DNA from: Phoronis australis
Taxonomy: Eukaryota > Phoronida > Phoronidae
DNA: 64,000 bases
Direction of reading: 5' to 3'
Assembly (NCBI GenBank): GCA_002633005.1
Contig: NMRA01000034.1
Coordinates: forward strand, 5,406 to 69,405
Positions 24,101 through 35,065 of the stretch are shown piece by piece. The stretch's first letter is position 1. Each line of letters starts with the position of its first letter. Position numbers and translations under genes: made by a program. The notes below the pieces were generated by a model, which saw nothing but the letters and a program-made list of their open reading frames with translations, did not search any database and had not been told where the DNA came from.

Positions 24101-24598
24101 ATTACCACATGTTGCAAGATGAAGAATGGAAGCAGGTTGCTATTTCCGGAATTTTTCCCATTGATAAGCTTCGACACGTGCTTCTTTGTTTTTCATGCTG
24201 ACGCAGCTCCTCATTTGCTTCCGATACCGTTGAAATACGAGTCAAAGTCGTGGTGGATGAGTGATATGATACTACCATTCAGGGTGTACGCTAAATATCG
24301 AGGACAGGCTCTTGTATATTCTCCAATGCACACCTTGAACCGTGACCATGGGGATTACCCCAAAGTAGGCGGAGGCGTTGTTGGATATGACGTCATTATG
24401 AACGAGGAACGGGACTTAGCGCCATCTTCTATTCGTAATAGCATAGTATGGAAGGATCCTTTGTTTAAAGGAAAGCGGCAGCCTCCCTACTATTCAATGG
24501 TTAATCCACAGTTTGAATATGTTCCATACAGTAAAAATCAAAAGATGGTACCATTTCACGCATTTCTAAACGTCACTGGCAACGTGCCAACCAAATAG
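17765..24598 (+). CDS. Putative type II glycosyltransferase-like protein, two-exon gene (copy 3)
   Basis: Exon 1 is 17765-18159 (donor gtgag|gtaaga) and exon 2 is 23812-24598 (acceptor gttttgtag). Exon 1 ends with AG and exon 2 begins with G, which together make one Arg codon. The total is 1182 bases, or 393 residues. Exon 1 gives a short cytosolic head, a hydrophobic signal anchor at about residues 10-33 and a stem with two to three copies of a 13-residue repeat ending ILVNGTAKD, rich in N-glycosylation sequons. Exon 2 gives the luminal domain with MDEDAIF, SWWMSD and HTLNRDHGDYP. Short tail, anchor, stem and DxD-bearing domain is the usual layout of Golgi glycosyltransferases, but the family is not recognised and the reaction is unknown. 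An AATAAA lies at 24864. The 5.65 kb intron holds a LINE and other repeats. Further exons within the intron cannot be excluded. Confidence 0.65.
17928..18005 (+). repeat. 39-base coding minisatellite in stem
   Basis: The unit gatcctagttaatggaacag-caaaagat occurs twice almost unchanged, with a diverged earlier copy near 17880-17905. Each unit adds one NGT sequon. Confidence 0.7.
18500..19080. repeat. Left arm of a foldback-like repeat
   Basis: Bases about 18720-18970 match the reverse complement of about 22870-23000. Shared landmarks are caaagtgg-aaaa/ttcaggacacatattttc and aatttatcacg-caggac. From 18950 to 19070 a loose repeat of gtcaggac/ttcaggact words occurs. The arms flank the LINE at 19.26-22.83 kb, which suggests the LINE inserted into an older inverted-repeat element. 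Confidence 0.5.
19260..22830 (+). mobile_element. LINE non-LTR retrotransposon, nearly complete polyprotein
   Basis: Successive frames give an AP-type endonuclease and then a reverse transcriptase. Endonuclease marks are GGIGVLVK, CGDLND, SVVDYI and the final PDHSLL, spread over two frames (19369-19668, 19421-20029). The RT runs in 20250-21338 and 21372-22625: SYRGISLL, EQNGFRR, motif A FIDMQKAFDW, motif B GVKQGD and the catalytic YADD in SLFYADDIV. A single TAA at 21336-21338, right after the motif B QGD, splits an otherwise continuous RT frame. The C-terminus has a zinc-knuckle-like CCLCH...H...C. The 3' end runs into repeats of actt at about 22805-22835, a tail type known in CR1/Jockey-like LINEs. 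The 5' end is truncated within the endonuclease. It lies inside the intron of the 17765-24598 gene in the same orientation. Confidence 0.85.
22860..23150. repeat. Right arm of the foldback-like repeat
   Basis: Reverse complement of part of 18720-18970. It lies directly after the LINE's actt tail. Confidence 0.5.
23736..23781. repeat. TATG microsatellite
   Basis: A run of tatg units preceded by tatata, 30-75 bases before the splice acceptor at 23811. It interrupts the intron sequence shared with copies 1 and 2, which have a shorter tatatg run here. Confidence 0.8.
23812..24598 (+). CDS. Exon 2: DED-motif luminal domain, copy 3
   Basis: This terminal exon is homologous to 6253-7036 and 8379-9162. 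The preceding frame meets a stop (TAG at 23780-23782) with no ATG in between, so unlike copies 1 and 2 it can only be translated after splicing. Key motifs MDEDAIF, ITTCCKM, SWWMSD and HTLNRDHGDYP are intact, and the protein ends in an NVTGN sequon region with stop TAG. Intron sequence is shared with the other copies back to about 23585. Confidence 0.7.
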
Positions 24599-24863
24599 TT
24601 ATAAAACGGTCCTCAGATGTGCCAACACTCGTGTTCATCTTTGCAGTGTATTGCTGAATTCTTATCCATTACCACTTTTATTGGTATGGAATAGTTGAAA
24701 CTAGACACGATTTTAGAAGTTTTCACAAATCCATTTGTCACAAATACGATGGAGTCATTGGCATTTAATAACCAATTACTTTTAGGGGACGCCGATTGAA
24801 AATCAACGCCTTAATTGTAAGAGAATTCACGCATTTTTTGAGAAACTGAAGTTCAAAAATTGA

Positions 24864-24869
24864 AATAAA
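24864..24869 (+). terminator. Candidate poly(A) signal AATAAA
   Basis: First AATAAA after the stop codon of the split gene, about 265 bases downstream. Confidence 0.4.
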
Positions 24870-24960
24870 CTCCAAAATCGCAACGCGAGAAATCGGCAAT
24901 AACGCACGGCAGTGATCGAGAAGTGCACATTCGACATCATATCAGAATTTCAGGAGTTTC

Positions 24961-25800
24961 TTGATTGTTACAGCTAATAATTTTCAAAGTTACTCGAGTA
25001 GGGTATTTATTTTTTCTAAGAAACTCCAGATAGCCCAGAAGAGAATCCTTCGTAATATATCAAATTCCAGTTATAATGCTCACAATCTGCCCATATGTAA
25101 GGACCTTCGCCTCCCTCTACTTCAAGATATCTTTAAAATCTCAACTGCAAGATTTTACTACAAAATCCTCAATAATCAGCTTCCTAAGTATATTTACACT
25201 AACAACTTCTTTAGTAGACCCATACAATATAAACCAACCAGACACATTAAAACTCCTACACACCTGAACCAATACCCAGCTCCCATTCCGACGATACAAC
25301 CAAAAATCTTAATTCCCCCATCCAACAAAGTGTCATCAACAGCCTGTATCAGATCTGAAATTCCTTGCCTTATAAACAACAACGAAAAACCAGTCTCTGA
25401 TCTAAATACAATAAAAACACATTCTTTGCAAGCATTCTCCAGGCTCTTAACCAATTTTGTAATGAACAGCTACGATCCAATCTGTCATATTTCCAATTGC
25501 TTCATATGTAACAGTATCTAACTGTGTTCCCAAAATCTCCTCAGCTGTGCCAGTCCACTTTTTGGTTCTTAGCGTGTCGGTCGTTCCAGCGCTAATTTAC
25601 TTTGTTTTCTTAATTATATTTCATAATTTTGTCTCTTCCTCTTTTGGCTTATTCACTTGTTCCTACCGATTTCTCCATTTCCATTATTTTTTGTACTGTG
25701 GACCTTCTTATTAGCGGTTGAAAACCTTTAGAAGGCCTCCTAATTTAAATCGCAATTATTTAATCACTGTATGATGTCTTGATTTAAATAAAGATGTTTC
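24961..25800 (+). mobile_element. LINE 3'-terminal fragment
   Basis: The open frame 24961-25521 has KLQIAQKRILRNISNSSYNAH, followed by an FYYKILNNQLP-like segment. This is the stereotyped thumb/C-terminal region after the RT of CR1/L2-like LINEs. An aataaagatg lies near 25787. Nothing of the endonuclease or RT core is present, so this is a 5'-truncated insertion of another LINE family. Confidence 0.75.
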
Positions 25801-26919
25801 TTTTCTCTCTGTATATAATTTGAACATATGATGAATTTGGGTATTGCGCAATGCTGAAATTTAATAATAATCATTCAGTTTTAACGACCTAATCAAGTCT
25901 GCTCAAATGCTCAGAATAACGTGACTAATTGTGGGCGTAGGTTGTATGTCATTTATCAGAACTAGGTCAACGCCGCTTTATCGAGGAATTAGGCTCTCGC
26001 AAGCTCCGCCTCCAGGCGAAAACTCACGTGACTCCCGACAAACAAGCAAGATGTCAGAGGCAAATACACTGTCGCTAAACGACGTTCATGGTGGAATTGA
26101 TGGGTGTTTTTTGCACTTTCCGAAAACGCTGCGACAAAGACAACAGGCGGTACTTTTCAGCTGACAATCTTACGTTCATGACTTTGGAATTTGTTAAGTT
26201 GCGACAATGAAAAAAGTGTCCGAGGAAAAGTATTTACGAGCCAGCGAAAATCCGAAGAACTCCACAAGGGGTTCACCTTCACTTGAAAACTGACCAGTCC
26301 ACTGATCTGATATGTTCATGTAAAGCTGAGTATTTACCTCAAAGTTGAATTATCTGTACTATGCCATAGATTTCAGGATATTTCGAACAAAATCAGTGAA
26401 GATTCGCTGATATTTTTATTCTGCCGTCTCCTAAATACCGCCAAATGAAAAGTAGGTCACAACTAATTGTATTCTCCAAGTAAAGTAGGCCTAGTCGACA
26501 GCACTGTTTATGCTTTTCTAATCTTCGAGCGAAATATTTTGATTAACAAAATCAGGTTCGTAGCTCAGGCACATTCTCATCTTATCCTAGGCAAGCAGTT
26601 AGCTCCAGTAGGTCTAGGCCTGTGTCCAAAAGTCAAATTAATGCAAAGAATTGGCTGTAATTCAGTGCACCATAAAGACATTTAAGTTTGGCTAATCTTC
26701 TGATTAACTTCATATTTTGTAGTTTCATTGCATAAACTTAGTGTGCATTTAATTTTTAACGTAGCATGATCACTAAGCTGTGATATCTTAACAAAAGATG
26801 ACGAGTCTAGTGTATTGGCAAAAATTGGCCATTTACAAAAATACTAAAATTGTTTTTAAAGCTTCATAAATCCACGTATCGTGTTTGAACAACTACAAAA
26901 TGAGCTCTCCTTAACTCTA
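25801..26919. other. Mostly unassigned; one small ORF with good start context
   Basis: At about 26050-26162 an ATG in the context caagATGt opens a 37-codon frame after a GC-richer stretch containing tcacgtgac. It could be a first coding exon or chance. No family is recognised and no following exon was found. Confidence 0.25.
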
Positions 26920-28709
26920 CATAGACCCTATTCACGCGGCGGCCATTAAGATCCAAAGCGAGGCTCACTGCGATAAACAAAGCGAAAGTAGACATTGCGT
27001 GAGTTAAATAGCCGGTCTTTCGAGTCCAACCTGGATATTAAATTTTAATGATGTGTCGACAATTAACCACAGAGACGTAGAAAATTACATTAGAGAACAA
27101 GTCGAGGCGAAAAAGAGTTGTCTGACGAAAGGGTTTAATTTTTATCGGAAAACTAGGATCGAAACATGAAAAGTATATATGTCCAAATTGCGGCGATCGT
27201 AGTGTTACGGATTAGGTGTTATGCTGAATGCAGGGTTACGTTTTTTCCTGTAAATTGTTGATCAAAATACTTTCGCGGACCAGGTCATCTGCTCGTATTG
27301 TTGACGAGTTGAAGACATATTCGACAGTGGTGTCTGTCATGTGCAATTAGTCACATCTGGTTTAATTTGTTGATCAAGAATATTAACATCAAGCATAGCC
27401 TGATCCTATGCACTCACTGGGACTAACAGTTGATTTGTCATTGGTCTGAAAGAATAATTGATGTTATTAAGTATATTTTTATTAAAATAAAAAACCAGGC
27501 TCGTAATTGAAAATAAAAATTATTTGACCATTAATGCTTTCTTAGTTGTAATAATTCTTACATCTATTTCATGTGTTAGATTTCAAATATCAATCTGGAC
27601 CAAGTTGAATGTTAAAATTAAAGCACCTAATTCGTTCGTCCAAAACATAACATCGTTCTAGAACTCAATTTCAGTTAACTCAGCAATCATAGTTATCATG
27701 TTTCTGCAGGAGCCTCTTTCGTCCGAGGGGAACGGTGCCAGTGCCTACTGAGAGGCGATTTTTTCGCCGAGTGAGGGCGGGAACAATCTACCTCCCGATC
27801 ACCATCAATAGCACCCCCGCCCTGTTGCAAGCTCTCATAGGCTCTGCCTCAATTTAAAGTAGTCTTTTGTGCTCTTAAAAATTGTCACCAGTGTGGTTAC
27901 AGGTGATTTGAACTCAGAGAGATTTTTCACTAGGGGAATTTTTATGCCTCGTGGGGGGAATTTCCCGTGATATTTCAATATGTTTGAGAGGGGAATAGGG
28001 CCGATATTGGGACCCAAATTTGAGGGATTGAGGGCCCTGTCCTTTTTTGGAAAGAAAAATTATAATGTTTCAACCCGTAGCAGGGGCTGATCCAGGTTTT
28101 TTAGTTAGGGGGGCAGGGCAAAGGAATAAGCAGCATTTCGGCAGATGCGCGCGCCCAGCCTAAACTCTGGGGATGCAGGGGTCTTGAATTATTGGGTTTG
28201 CGGACCTGTTGACTAAAAAAAAAACGGTAAACGGGGTTCATTCAGCGCCTATGCGTTGTTTATTCACCCCCCGTTGCGCACGTGTGCTAGTCAGCAATTC
28301 GCATCCGAACTCAAAAATGGGAAAATGGGATCTGATACAATTTTAGGGGGGCCATGCACCCCCCCCCCTAAATCCGTAGTCATGAAAACACAGCCTGCCT
28401 GGCCCATTCTCCGGTCGTTACTTTGATGCTTAACAACTGACCGACATGCGACAAAATATGATCTAACTTTTCGAAAACATTTATAAATTTTACACGGACA
28501 TATTTTCCTTCGTCGCGGCAACGACCCAACGCTTCCGAATCTCAACGTCTTTAGAGATTGTGAAGCAGACAGTTGCGTGTCCGTATTTTTTCTAGCCGTT
28601 CGCGGAACAACACGGTCTGAAACACAGAACTATGCCGATAAGCTAACAGAGCTATCGTAGCGAGCCTCATTTTGGAATGCGCCTCCTGTCGGCGTGAATA
28701 GGGTCTATG
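26920..28709. mobile_element. DNA transposon with terminal inverted repeats
   Basis: catagaccctattcacgc at 26920-26937 is inverted at 28692-28709 as gcgtgaatagggtctatg. Inside, the inverted similarity continues (aaagcgaggctcactgcgat against atcgtagcgagcctcatttt). The left 770 bases recur inverted at 5083-5886. No clear target duplication and no transposase were found. A smaller insertion seems to lie inside (28081-28374). Confidence 0.6.
28081..28374. mobile_element. Possible nested hAT-like mini-element
   Basis: It starts caggggctgatccagg, the same start as the element at 30427, and is flanked on both sides by cgtag (28076-28080 and 28375-28379). The right end (ccccctaaatc) only partly mirrors the left and would be damaged. 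Confidence 0.35.
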
Positions 28710-29640
28710 CGTAGTGTATACTAGAAGTTCTCATCAAAAAGTAATTCAACTGTTTATTTTTTGTGACAACAGCTCGAACAGGGCTTCGACAGGGTAAAAT
28801 GAGCCAACGGCCTTTCAGATATGTTCAATACATGTACTTTTGTGCAACATATCTTTGTTTCGTTTTATTCCACACAACCACTAACTAATTACTACGCATT
28901 TTATGCCCCCCATATTATGTGCCCCCATCAGAAACCTCTTTTATCCTCTCGACAAATCACAGTAGACTGCAGCCTATTGACATCATCGTTGTGAGCAACA
29001 CACCGCACTAACCACAACCTGAGCAGCTTATCGGCTGCTGGGACAGTAAAAAAAGTAGTTTGCTAAAGGAACGAACGTCACCGTTGTTTACAATATGACG
29101 ACATTGACCTACACGCATGCTTTTGGTATCGTTCGATTCCTCTCATCGTTCTCAATCCAAAAATATAACAAAATGTCTCCTACCCTGCCCATTACAATTT
29201 TATCGTCAAGTTTCTTGTTCGCACTATTTCCTAACTCGTTGACACCGCCATGTTCGATCAACGGAAGGTTGAGCGACATCAGTTGACAACGAATAAAACG
29301 CTCACTGGCTGTGCCATCCACCCTCAGTGTTCGTCCGCAAGATTTCCCTCGAATATTACACTAAGAAATCCCCACCTTATAATAACTTTAGTAGAGTTAT
29401 GTTCGTTCAGTTCGTCACAAGTCAGCTGGACGAGAGACCCAATCCGCCCAACAGGTCAATTAGGCCTACTGGGGACTGATCTCTGCCGCATGTCTCGTTT
29501 CACAGCATTCGAATTGGACAAATTACTCCTCCATCACGGCCTGTCCTGGCTGCCGGTCATAAAGGTGTAAATCATTAATTGCTATGTCAAGTGGGTCGAC
29601 TACGCACCCGGTGGCCAGTTCTGAGGTATGCCCATATTCC
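28710..29640. other. Intergenic, nothing recognised
   Basis: Short open frames on both strands near 29100-29570 show no family resemblance. No RNA or clear repeat was seen. Confidence 0.3.
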
Positions 29641-29644
29641 GTTG

Positions 29645-29890
29645 CCTAACTAATAAATTTTATGAAAATCCGTTGAGGATCTCCGAAGATACAGAGCATT
29701 GACATCACATATGTATTAAGATGTCTATGATACAGAGCTAATCGTAAAAAACTAAAATTGCCACCAGGGGGCACACCGATAGTCAGAGAGGTCCAAAATT
29801 CGACGTCGTCCGTCGTCAGCTTCGTAGGAACACATCTGCCAAATCTCATTAAGATCCTGCCGCCCACATATGAATGTGGGCGCATAAAAA
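29645..29890. repeat. Dispersed repeat with CTCF-like core, single unit
   Basis: It contains attttatgaaaatccgttga, gaagatacag, ctaaaattgccaccaggggg and the palindrome cccacatatgaatgtggg. The same words occur in the same order at about 52435-52690. The ccaccagggggcaca at 29761-29775 fits the known CTCF core. Confidence 0.65.
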
Positions 29891-29920
29891 GCGCACAGAT
29901 ACCTCTATTGCCACAGGTTT

Positions 29921-29970
29921 GGGGTCGAGGGCGTCGTGGGTCGAGGGCGTCGTGGGTCGAGGGTGTCAGG
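29921..29970. repeat. Short minisatellite, unit about 16 bases
   Basis: About three copies of ggtcgagggcgtcgtg. Confidence 0.75.
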
Positions 29971-30043
29971 TGGTCAGGACCATCCTTGTCGTTGCACTCA
30001 TTTCACTTCATGGATGAAACCTGACTCGTATGTCGACACTTGC

Positions 30044-31214
30044 AGCCGGTTTCATAAAGGTGGTTTAAAGTTACACCTGGTTTAAACTGGACTTAGACCA
30101 GGTTTAATGATAATCTGCATTTCATAAATGTGGTTTAACTTTTAGACCAGTGGTCTTGTAAAACCTGGTTTAACTCCAGTTTAGACCTGGTCTAAGTCAG
30201 TTTTCATTTCACCAACGAGGTCTATATCCTTTAGACCTGTATTAAGATCTTAAACTATGTTTAACTTTAGACTTGGTCAGACCCAGGTTTAACTCTTAAA
30301 TATGTCAGACTTGCATGGTATAGGTACAACTGAACGATGTCGTGGTGTGCAATTGCGACGCAGTTTTAGAGCGAAAATGTACTATTTCCAATATTCAGGT
30401 TTACTACGACATGAGATCAAACGTAGCAGGGGCGGATCCAGGACTTTTTAAAGGGGAGCGGACGGTCAAGGACTTTTTGAAAGGGGGGACCAAGTCAACA
30501 ATTTGAAAATTATAGATTTGATATCATTAAAATCAAGGGGAAAAGGGGGCTCCGGACCCCTTGACCCCCCTGGATCCGCCTATGCGTAGACCAGTACGTG
30601 CTGGAGTGTGTCCTGCAGATTCCTCAGAATACGACTGGTCGAGCAGGTCTCATCGTCGCAAGCCCTACGGATTTGACTTAAGACAGCATCCTCTGATTCT
30701 TCTGACTGAGTTTCACCTCCACTGTTCTCCGATTCAATGTTGCCGGGGAAGGGGTCTTGCCCCCCCTTTGGCCGTGAAAAATAAACACTAAAATAACACG
30801 GAAATAAATTTGGGCATTTATCATTTTACATCTAATCATCAGCATGTTCTTTAATGTGTGTGTGTTGGGCACACAAATAACATTTTTCCTCATGAGAAAA
30901 GCTTTTAGACCTTTGTCGTTAATGTCTGCACTGATTCTACTGGTGTATGTCATTCTATACCCACGTGATCAAGGTTTCATTGAAACACTTCAATAGTTTC
31001 TTTGTTGGGTTTACCCAGCTCGACACAGTTGGGTGCCTTTGATACTTTAAACCTGGTTCTACTGAACCAGCTCCCTGGTTTAGCAAAACCAGGCTTTCAG
31101 ACTTTTAAACCATGTTGGTGAAATGCAAGTTAGGTCTAAAATTAGACCAGGTTTAGGAAGACCAGGTTTAAGTCTTAAGCCTGGTTTTGTTAAACCACCT
31201 TTATGAAATCGGCT
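30044..31214. mobile_element. Foldback-type element with ggtttaa-rich arms
   Basis: agccggtttcataaaggtgg at 30044 is inverted at the right end (ccacctttatgaaatcggct, ending 31214). Both arms, about 200 bases each, are built of repeated accaggtttaa/ttaaacctggt words. No target duplication is obvious. A second element is nested at 30427-30584. Confidence 0.65.
30427..30584. mobile_element. Nested hAT-like MITE
   Basis: Left caggggcggatccaggactt, right cctggatccgcctatg, flanked by cgtag at 30422-30426 and 30585-30589. The 158-base length and GGCGGATC ends make it a miniature relative of the 12688-14734 type. Confidence 0.65.
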
Positions 31215-31295
31215 GTTGATGTTTGATTGTTTGCATCTTGAAATGTCGAATTAATATGAACTTTTTCATTTGTGCGAGGATTGTCTGTTTTTTAT

Positions 31296-31357
31296 ACATA
31301 CATGCATGCATGCATGCATACATACATACATACATACATACATACACACACACACAA
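31296..31357. repeat. CATG/CATA/CA microsatellite
   Basis: Successive runs of catg, cata and ca. Confidence 0.85.
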
Positions 31358-32268
31358 CGGATAACTGTCGGTGCCTATACGCGAAACTTAGGCACATGTA
31401 CTTACATGCGAAACACTAATATGGTAAAACATTCCTTCAAAAACACACCATTTTTGTTAAAGGCCCATGAATTATGTGCACATACCCTGTCAATATTTGT
31501 TCACCATTTTCGTATTTCATTATGTTAACAGCATTCACATTTTATGGCCTTGTACCTCACCTTTCAACATGAGGGTTTAGAATTTACAAAAGCAAAGCGA
31601 AGAAAACTCAACAATGAAAAATTATCATAATAATATGGAACACACACACACACACTGAAAAATACATGAAATAACAGCAACATGTGAACACATCACCGAC
31701 ATAAATACAAACGACATTACTATAATGTGTAAAGCAGAACATTATTGAGAAAAATAAAAAAATGCAAGGCAACTTTGACCACAGAAACAAGAGTTACTCC
31801 TCTCCAGGGCAGCATTGTATAAGGCAAGCCACTCCCGACTCTGGGACACTAACCTCGTTCACATAGGCTTCCTGTAAAATAAAGTCAAATTTTTGACTGC
31901 ATTGACCTTATTTGGAAACTTATTGAGTTGACTGACCTGGTAGTTGAATACTTTACAAGAGAGATTATTCCCTATGTAATTAGATACTCAAGAGTCTATT
32001 CTATAAGCATTGTAACACAAAGACAAATTGTAGTTCGCAGGATAACATTTGCAACTCAGTGCTGTGAATTTACAATGAAATAACACCAGCACAGTATACA
32101 AACAAACTAATACTGTTATAAAGGTGTTGTCATTATCGAGATGCATCTATGTGGCATTAAAAGTGACAATTGTAATTAAATTGTCTTCACTGTGCCCTTT
32201 AGTTAAAAGGAATCACGAACCAGAACAGATTAGAATCATCCAGTCCCTCCTAGGAACTAGTCCAATGA

Positions 32269-32302
32269 TTTATTTGCATATCAAAAGGAAACAGCTTTTA
32301 TT
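32269..32302 (-). terminator. Candidate poly(A) signals of the DPY19L gene
   Basis: Two AATAAA words on the minus strand, seen as tttatt at 32269-32274 and 32297-32302. They are the first such words I found downstream of the stop codon. Confidence 0.3.
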
Positions 32303-33646
32303 GAGTTCACATACAATCATGACATGTAATTCAACATTCCAACCTCGCCAACCAATCTCCAAGCTCTTCCCAGTTGTGACGTTTCACTTGTGTACCATTG
32401 TCGTCATGACAACTTGTCAGAACTTGGCAAGATGTTCAACATGTAGGAGTCAGTTAACAATACCACCGCCTTACATGACATAGTCTTGTGTTCAGAGGAA
32501 CATCATTACAACCTTTTTACCAAAAGGAATACACACAATACAATATTAATACTAACTGTAGTTACAAATTCTAAAAGTAAGCAAAGTTAAGGTTATGAGG
32601 GATCTCGTAGAATCCTGGATGTACTTAATCAATTATTTACAAAACTAGATTTTAATTAAGTAACAATACCTTTCTTCTGCATGTGGAAAGCCAGTAGAAT
32701 TTGATTTGCCAGTTTGTACCAATCTGGATCAGGTGGTCATGTTTTTGTAAAATTTAGCAAAAAGAAACTTGCGCAAAACAACAGTATCAATCTCCCGACC
32801 AAATGTTGTTTCATATAAATGTACAAGATGAAATCTCAAAAACACTGTTTTCTGAATTTTTTGATAGCCCGTCATGCAAAAGTGGAAAAGTTCAAAAACA
32901 ATTCCCAACAGTGTCTTGGAGAACAGATCTGTTACAGTGCATTAAATCTGACAGTTTCATACGAATCCCATTGGCCAAATCTAAGATACGATGTTATAAA
33001 GTTTGACAAATTTGACCATTTTTCGAGGGCCCTACTTAACGTTAAGAAGTCTACAGGAATGAAATACTATAGGCCCGTTGTAATAAGACTCTAATTACAA
33101 AACAATGTTCTCTTCACTCAACTCGCACAACAGTAACTGCATTAACTTCCGGATTTGTTTCACAAACTAAAAACACTCTAATACTTTTAAGTAAAAAAGC
33201 TGAAAATTCTACATATTGCACTTTGAAGCACATCTTGTTTCACAGAACACTGAAAGTCCCAAACTAATTTAGTCAGCCTCGAGAATGCCATTCCACAGTT
33301 TAAGACTTGTGATCACTCTGTAACATTAGATTCAAGTCAACAAGAGTAGACATCTGAGACACCCAGTATTTAGGACTATGAAAATTTTGATCTAAAATTA
33401 CAACATGAGATTATCCCAGTCTTCAGAGGTGACACCCAAACTTGGCTGGTGGCACAAACAGTGTTTGAGTGGTAAACTAATTAATACTGAGGTCACAAAC
33501 TTTGAACAACACCACCCAACAATGAGTAGCCAACATTGGTCCCACAGCAGCGTTAGAATAATTATGAGTATAACAAGTCTCCGACAGTCGGTTTTCATTA
33601 ACACACAGTCCTTCATTCAGGTAATGTTTCAAGTAAAATTACAATA

Positions 33647-33931
33647 AAAAAACTCCAATTTGGACAGTTTCTAGAATTTGGGACACAGAAATCCCCACAA
33701 AAATGAATTGTACTATATACTGGAATTTGGGACAAGGGCAGTTTTGTGATCATCATATTTCTCAAACTTCTGACAATGAGTTTTCAATCTACAGAGTGGG
33801 TAATTTTGCCGTCTTTCCAGTGATTCTTGAATTTGGGAGGGACAAAATTGCCTATTTTTAGAATTTGGAACAACATCCAACCTTAAGCAAACTAATTATA
33901 ATTTTTCACTATGCCAAATTGGAGATAGTTT
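33647..33931. mobile_element. TA-flanked MITE, family A
   Basis: Ends are aaaaaactccaatttggaca and the inverse ccaaattggagatagtttt, flanked by TA on both sides (33645-33646, 33932-33933). The interior shares tctagaa-ttgggaca and ttttcaatctacagagtgg with the copy at 54838. TA target duplications fit Tc1/mariner-type mobilisation. Confidence 0.55.
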
Positions 33932-34902
33932 TACCATAGTACAACATATCTCAAAAACGGTGTCTCCTTAATTATCTAAATGTGTCTCATTAATTATCTA
34001 CAACAGCTCACCTTCAGTGTGAAGTTAAAAAAACAACTAAATCTGAAATAGCTGAGCGAAGATGGCAACATTCTAATTACAAAATCAAGTACGTAAAAAC
34101 GCCCGCAGCAAAACAATTGTTGGAATAGAATATTCTTCACAATGAATGAATTCACAAATCAAAAGGAATTAAAGTTGACACATTTTGTTCTTTGGCAAGT
34201 TAGAAGAGAATCAAGTAACAATGGAGGCAGTCAAATAATGAGTACATTCAGCACTAATCTTCAAAACAAACTTTAAAGACAACAATTGTGTTCATAAATT
34301 CATAAATTAAATAGGAGTCCACAAACATTTTGTCACATGGGCAGTGACAAAGGAATAGCTGACTGGTGGATGTGTCCAAGTGGGTCACGTATGGTACATG
34401 TTACTGAGTAGCTGGCCACCCCAGAAGCCCGAGTGCACTATCTGTTTGAAAGAATATTGGCAAACTATACTGCGGAGGGTCTGACTGCAGACAACAATAG
34501 GGGTTCCTAAACAGATTCCTCCACACAAGTGACTACGAAAATTAGCCTTTCTGGAGTCCCCTCTTCAAACTGCTTCAGCACCTGGGTGTAAACCCAAACA
34601 CTAACATGAGAATCAGATAAAGGCATAGCCAAGATCTGCCCGGAAGCGTTTATACCAGCAGCAATAGATTAAACAAGACTAACTATGAGTAAACATCAAT
34701 GATGTTTCAACACATGGCAAACCCCCTGACTACTCCGACTTCCAGTGAACTCTAATCCTCTCACCTGATCAGATTGACCACTGAATGAGAACAATACCAC
34801 CTTGGTGGCCTGCCTCTACTCTTATAGCTGATCACTATCGTGCCCAAATGTGGTACTTAACCTCCGGTTAAATCTTGGATATGTACAAACTCGATACACA
34901 CA

Positions 34903-35065
34903 TCAACCGTTCTTTGAAACAACTCGCAATATTTTGTAAACATCGTTCTTAAACATCTTTTGGAATTTGGGTCCAGGGTTGGTAGAGAGTATTTCGCATG
35001 CTGGTTGTTTCCCTCGGTTCTTCACATCTTCAATGTCCCAGATATCCGCCATTCGACATCCTGGT
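34903..35065 (-). CDS. DPY19L1: DPY19L exon 17 (terminal)
   Basis: Encodes [17 protein letters not shown] and the C-terminal [14 protein letters not shown]. Stop TGA at 34903-34905. Acceptor cttccttgcag. Confidence 0.94.

Larger units (their letters stand above)
31358..34902 (-). other. 3' flank and probable 3' UTR of the DPY19L gene
   Basis: No coding gene was seen. The nearest minus-strand AATAAA signals after the stop at 34903 are at 32297-32302 and 32269-32274, so a 3' UTR of about 2.6 kb is possible. A short-TA-flanked MITE lies at 33647-33931 and a CA run near 31638. Confidence 0.35.

Noticed and set aside
24961-25521. Independent host gene of 186 codons
   Set aside because: The residue pattern is that of a LINE RT tail, not a host protein.
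28291-28545. Minus-strand ORF of 84 codons
   Set aside because: Crosses the homopolymer C run and transposon sequence, with no family signal.
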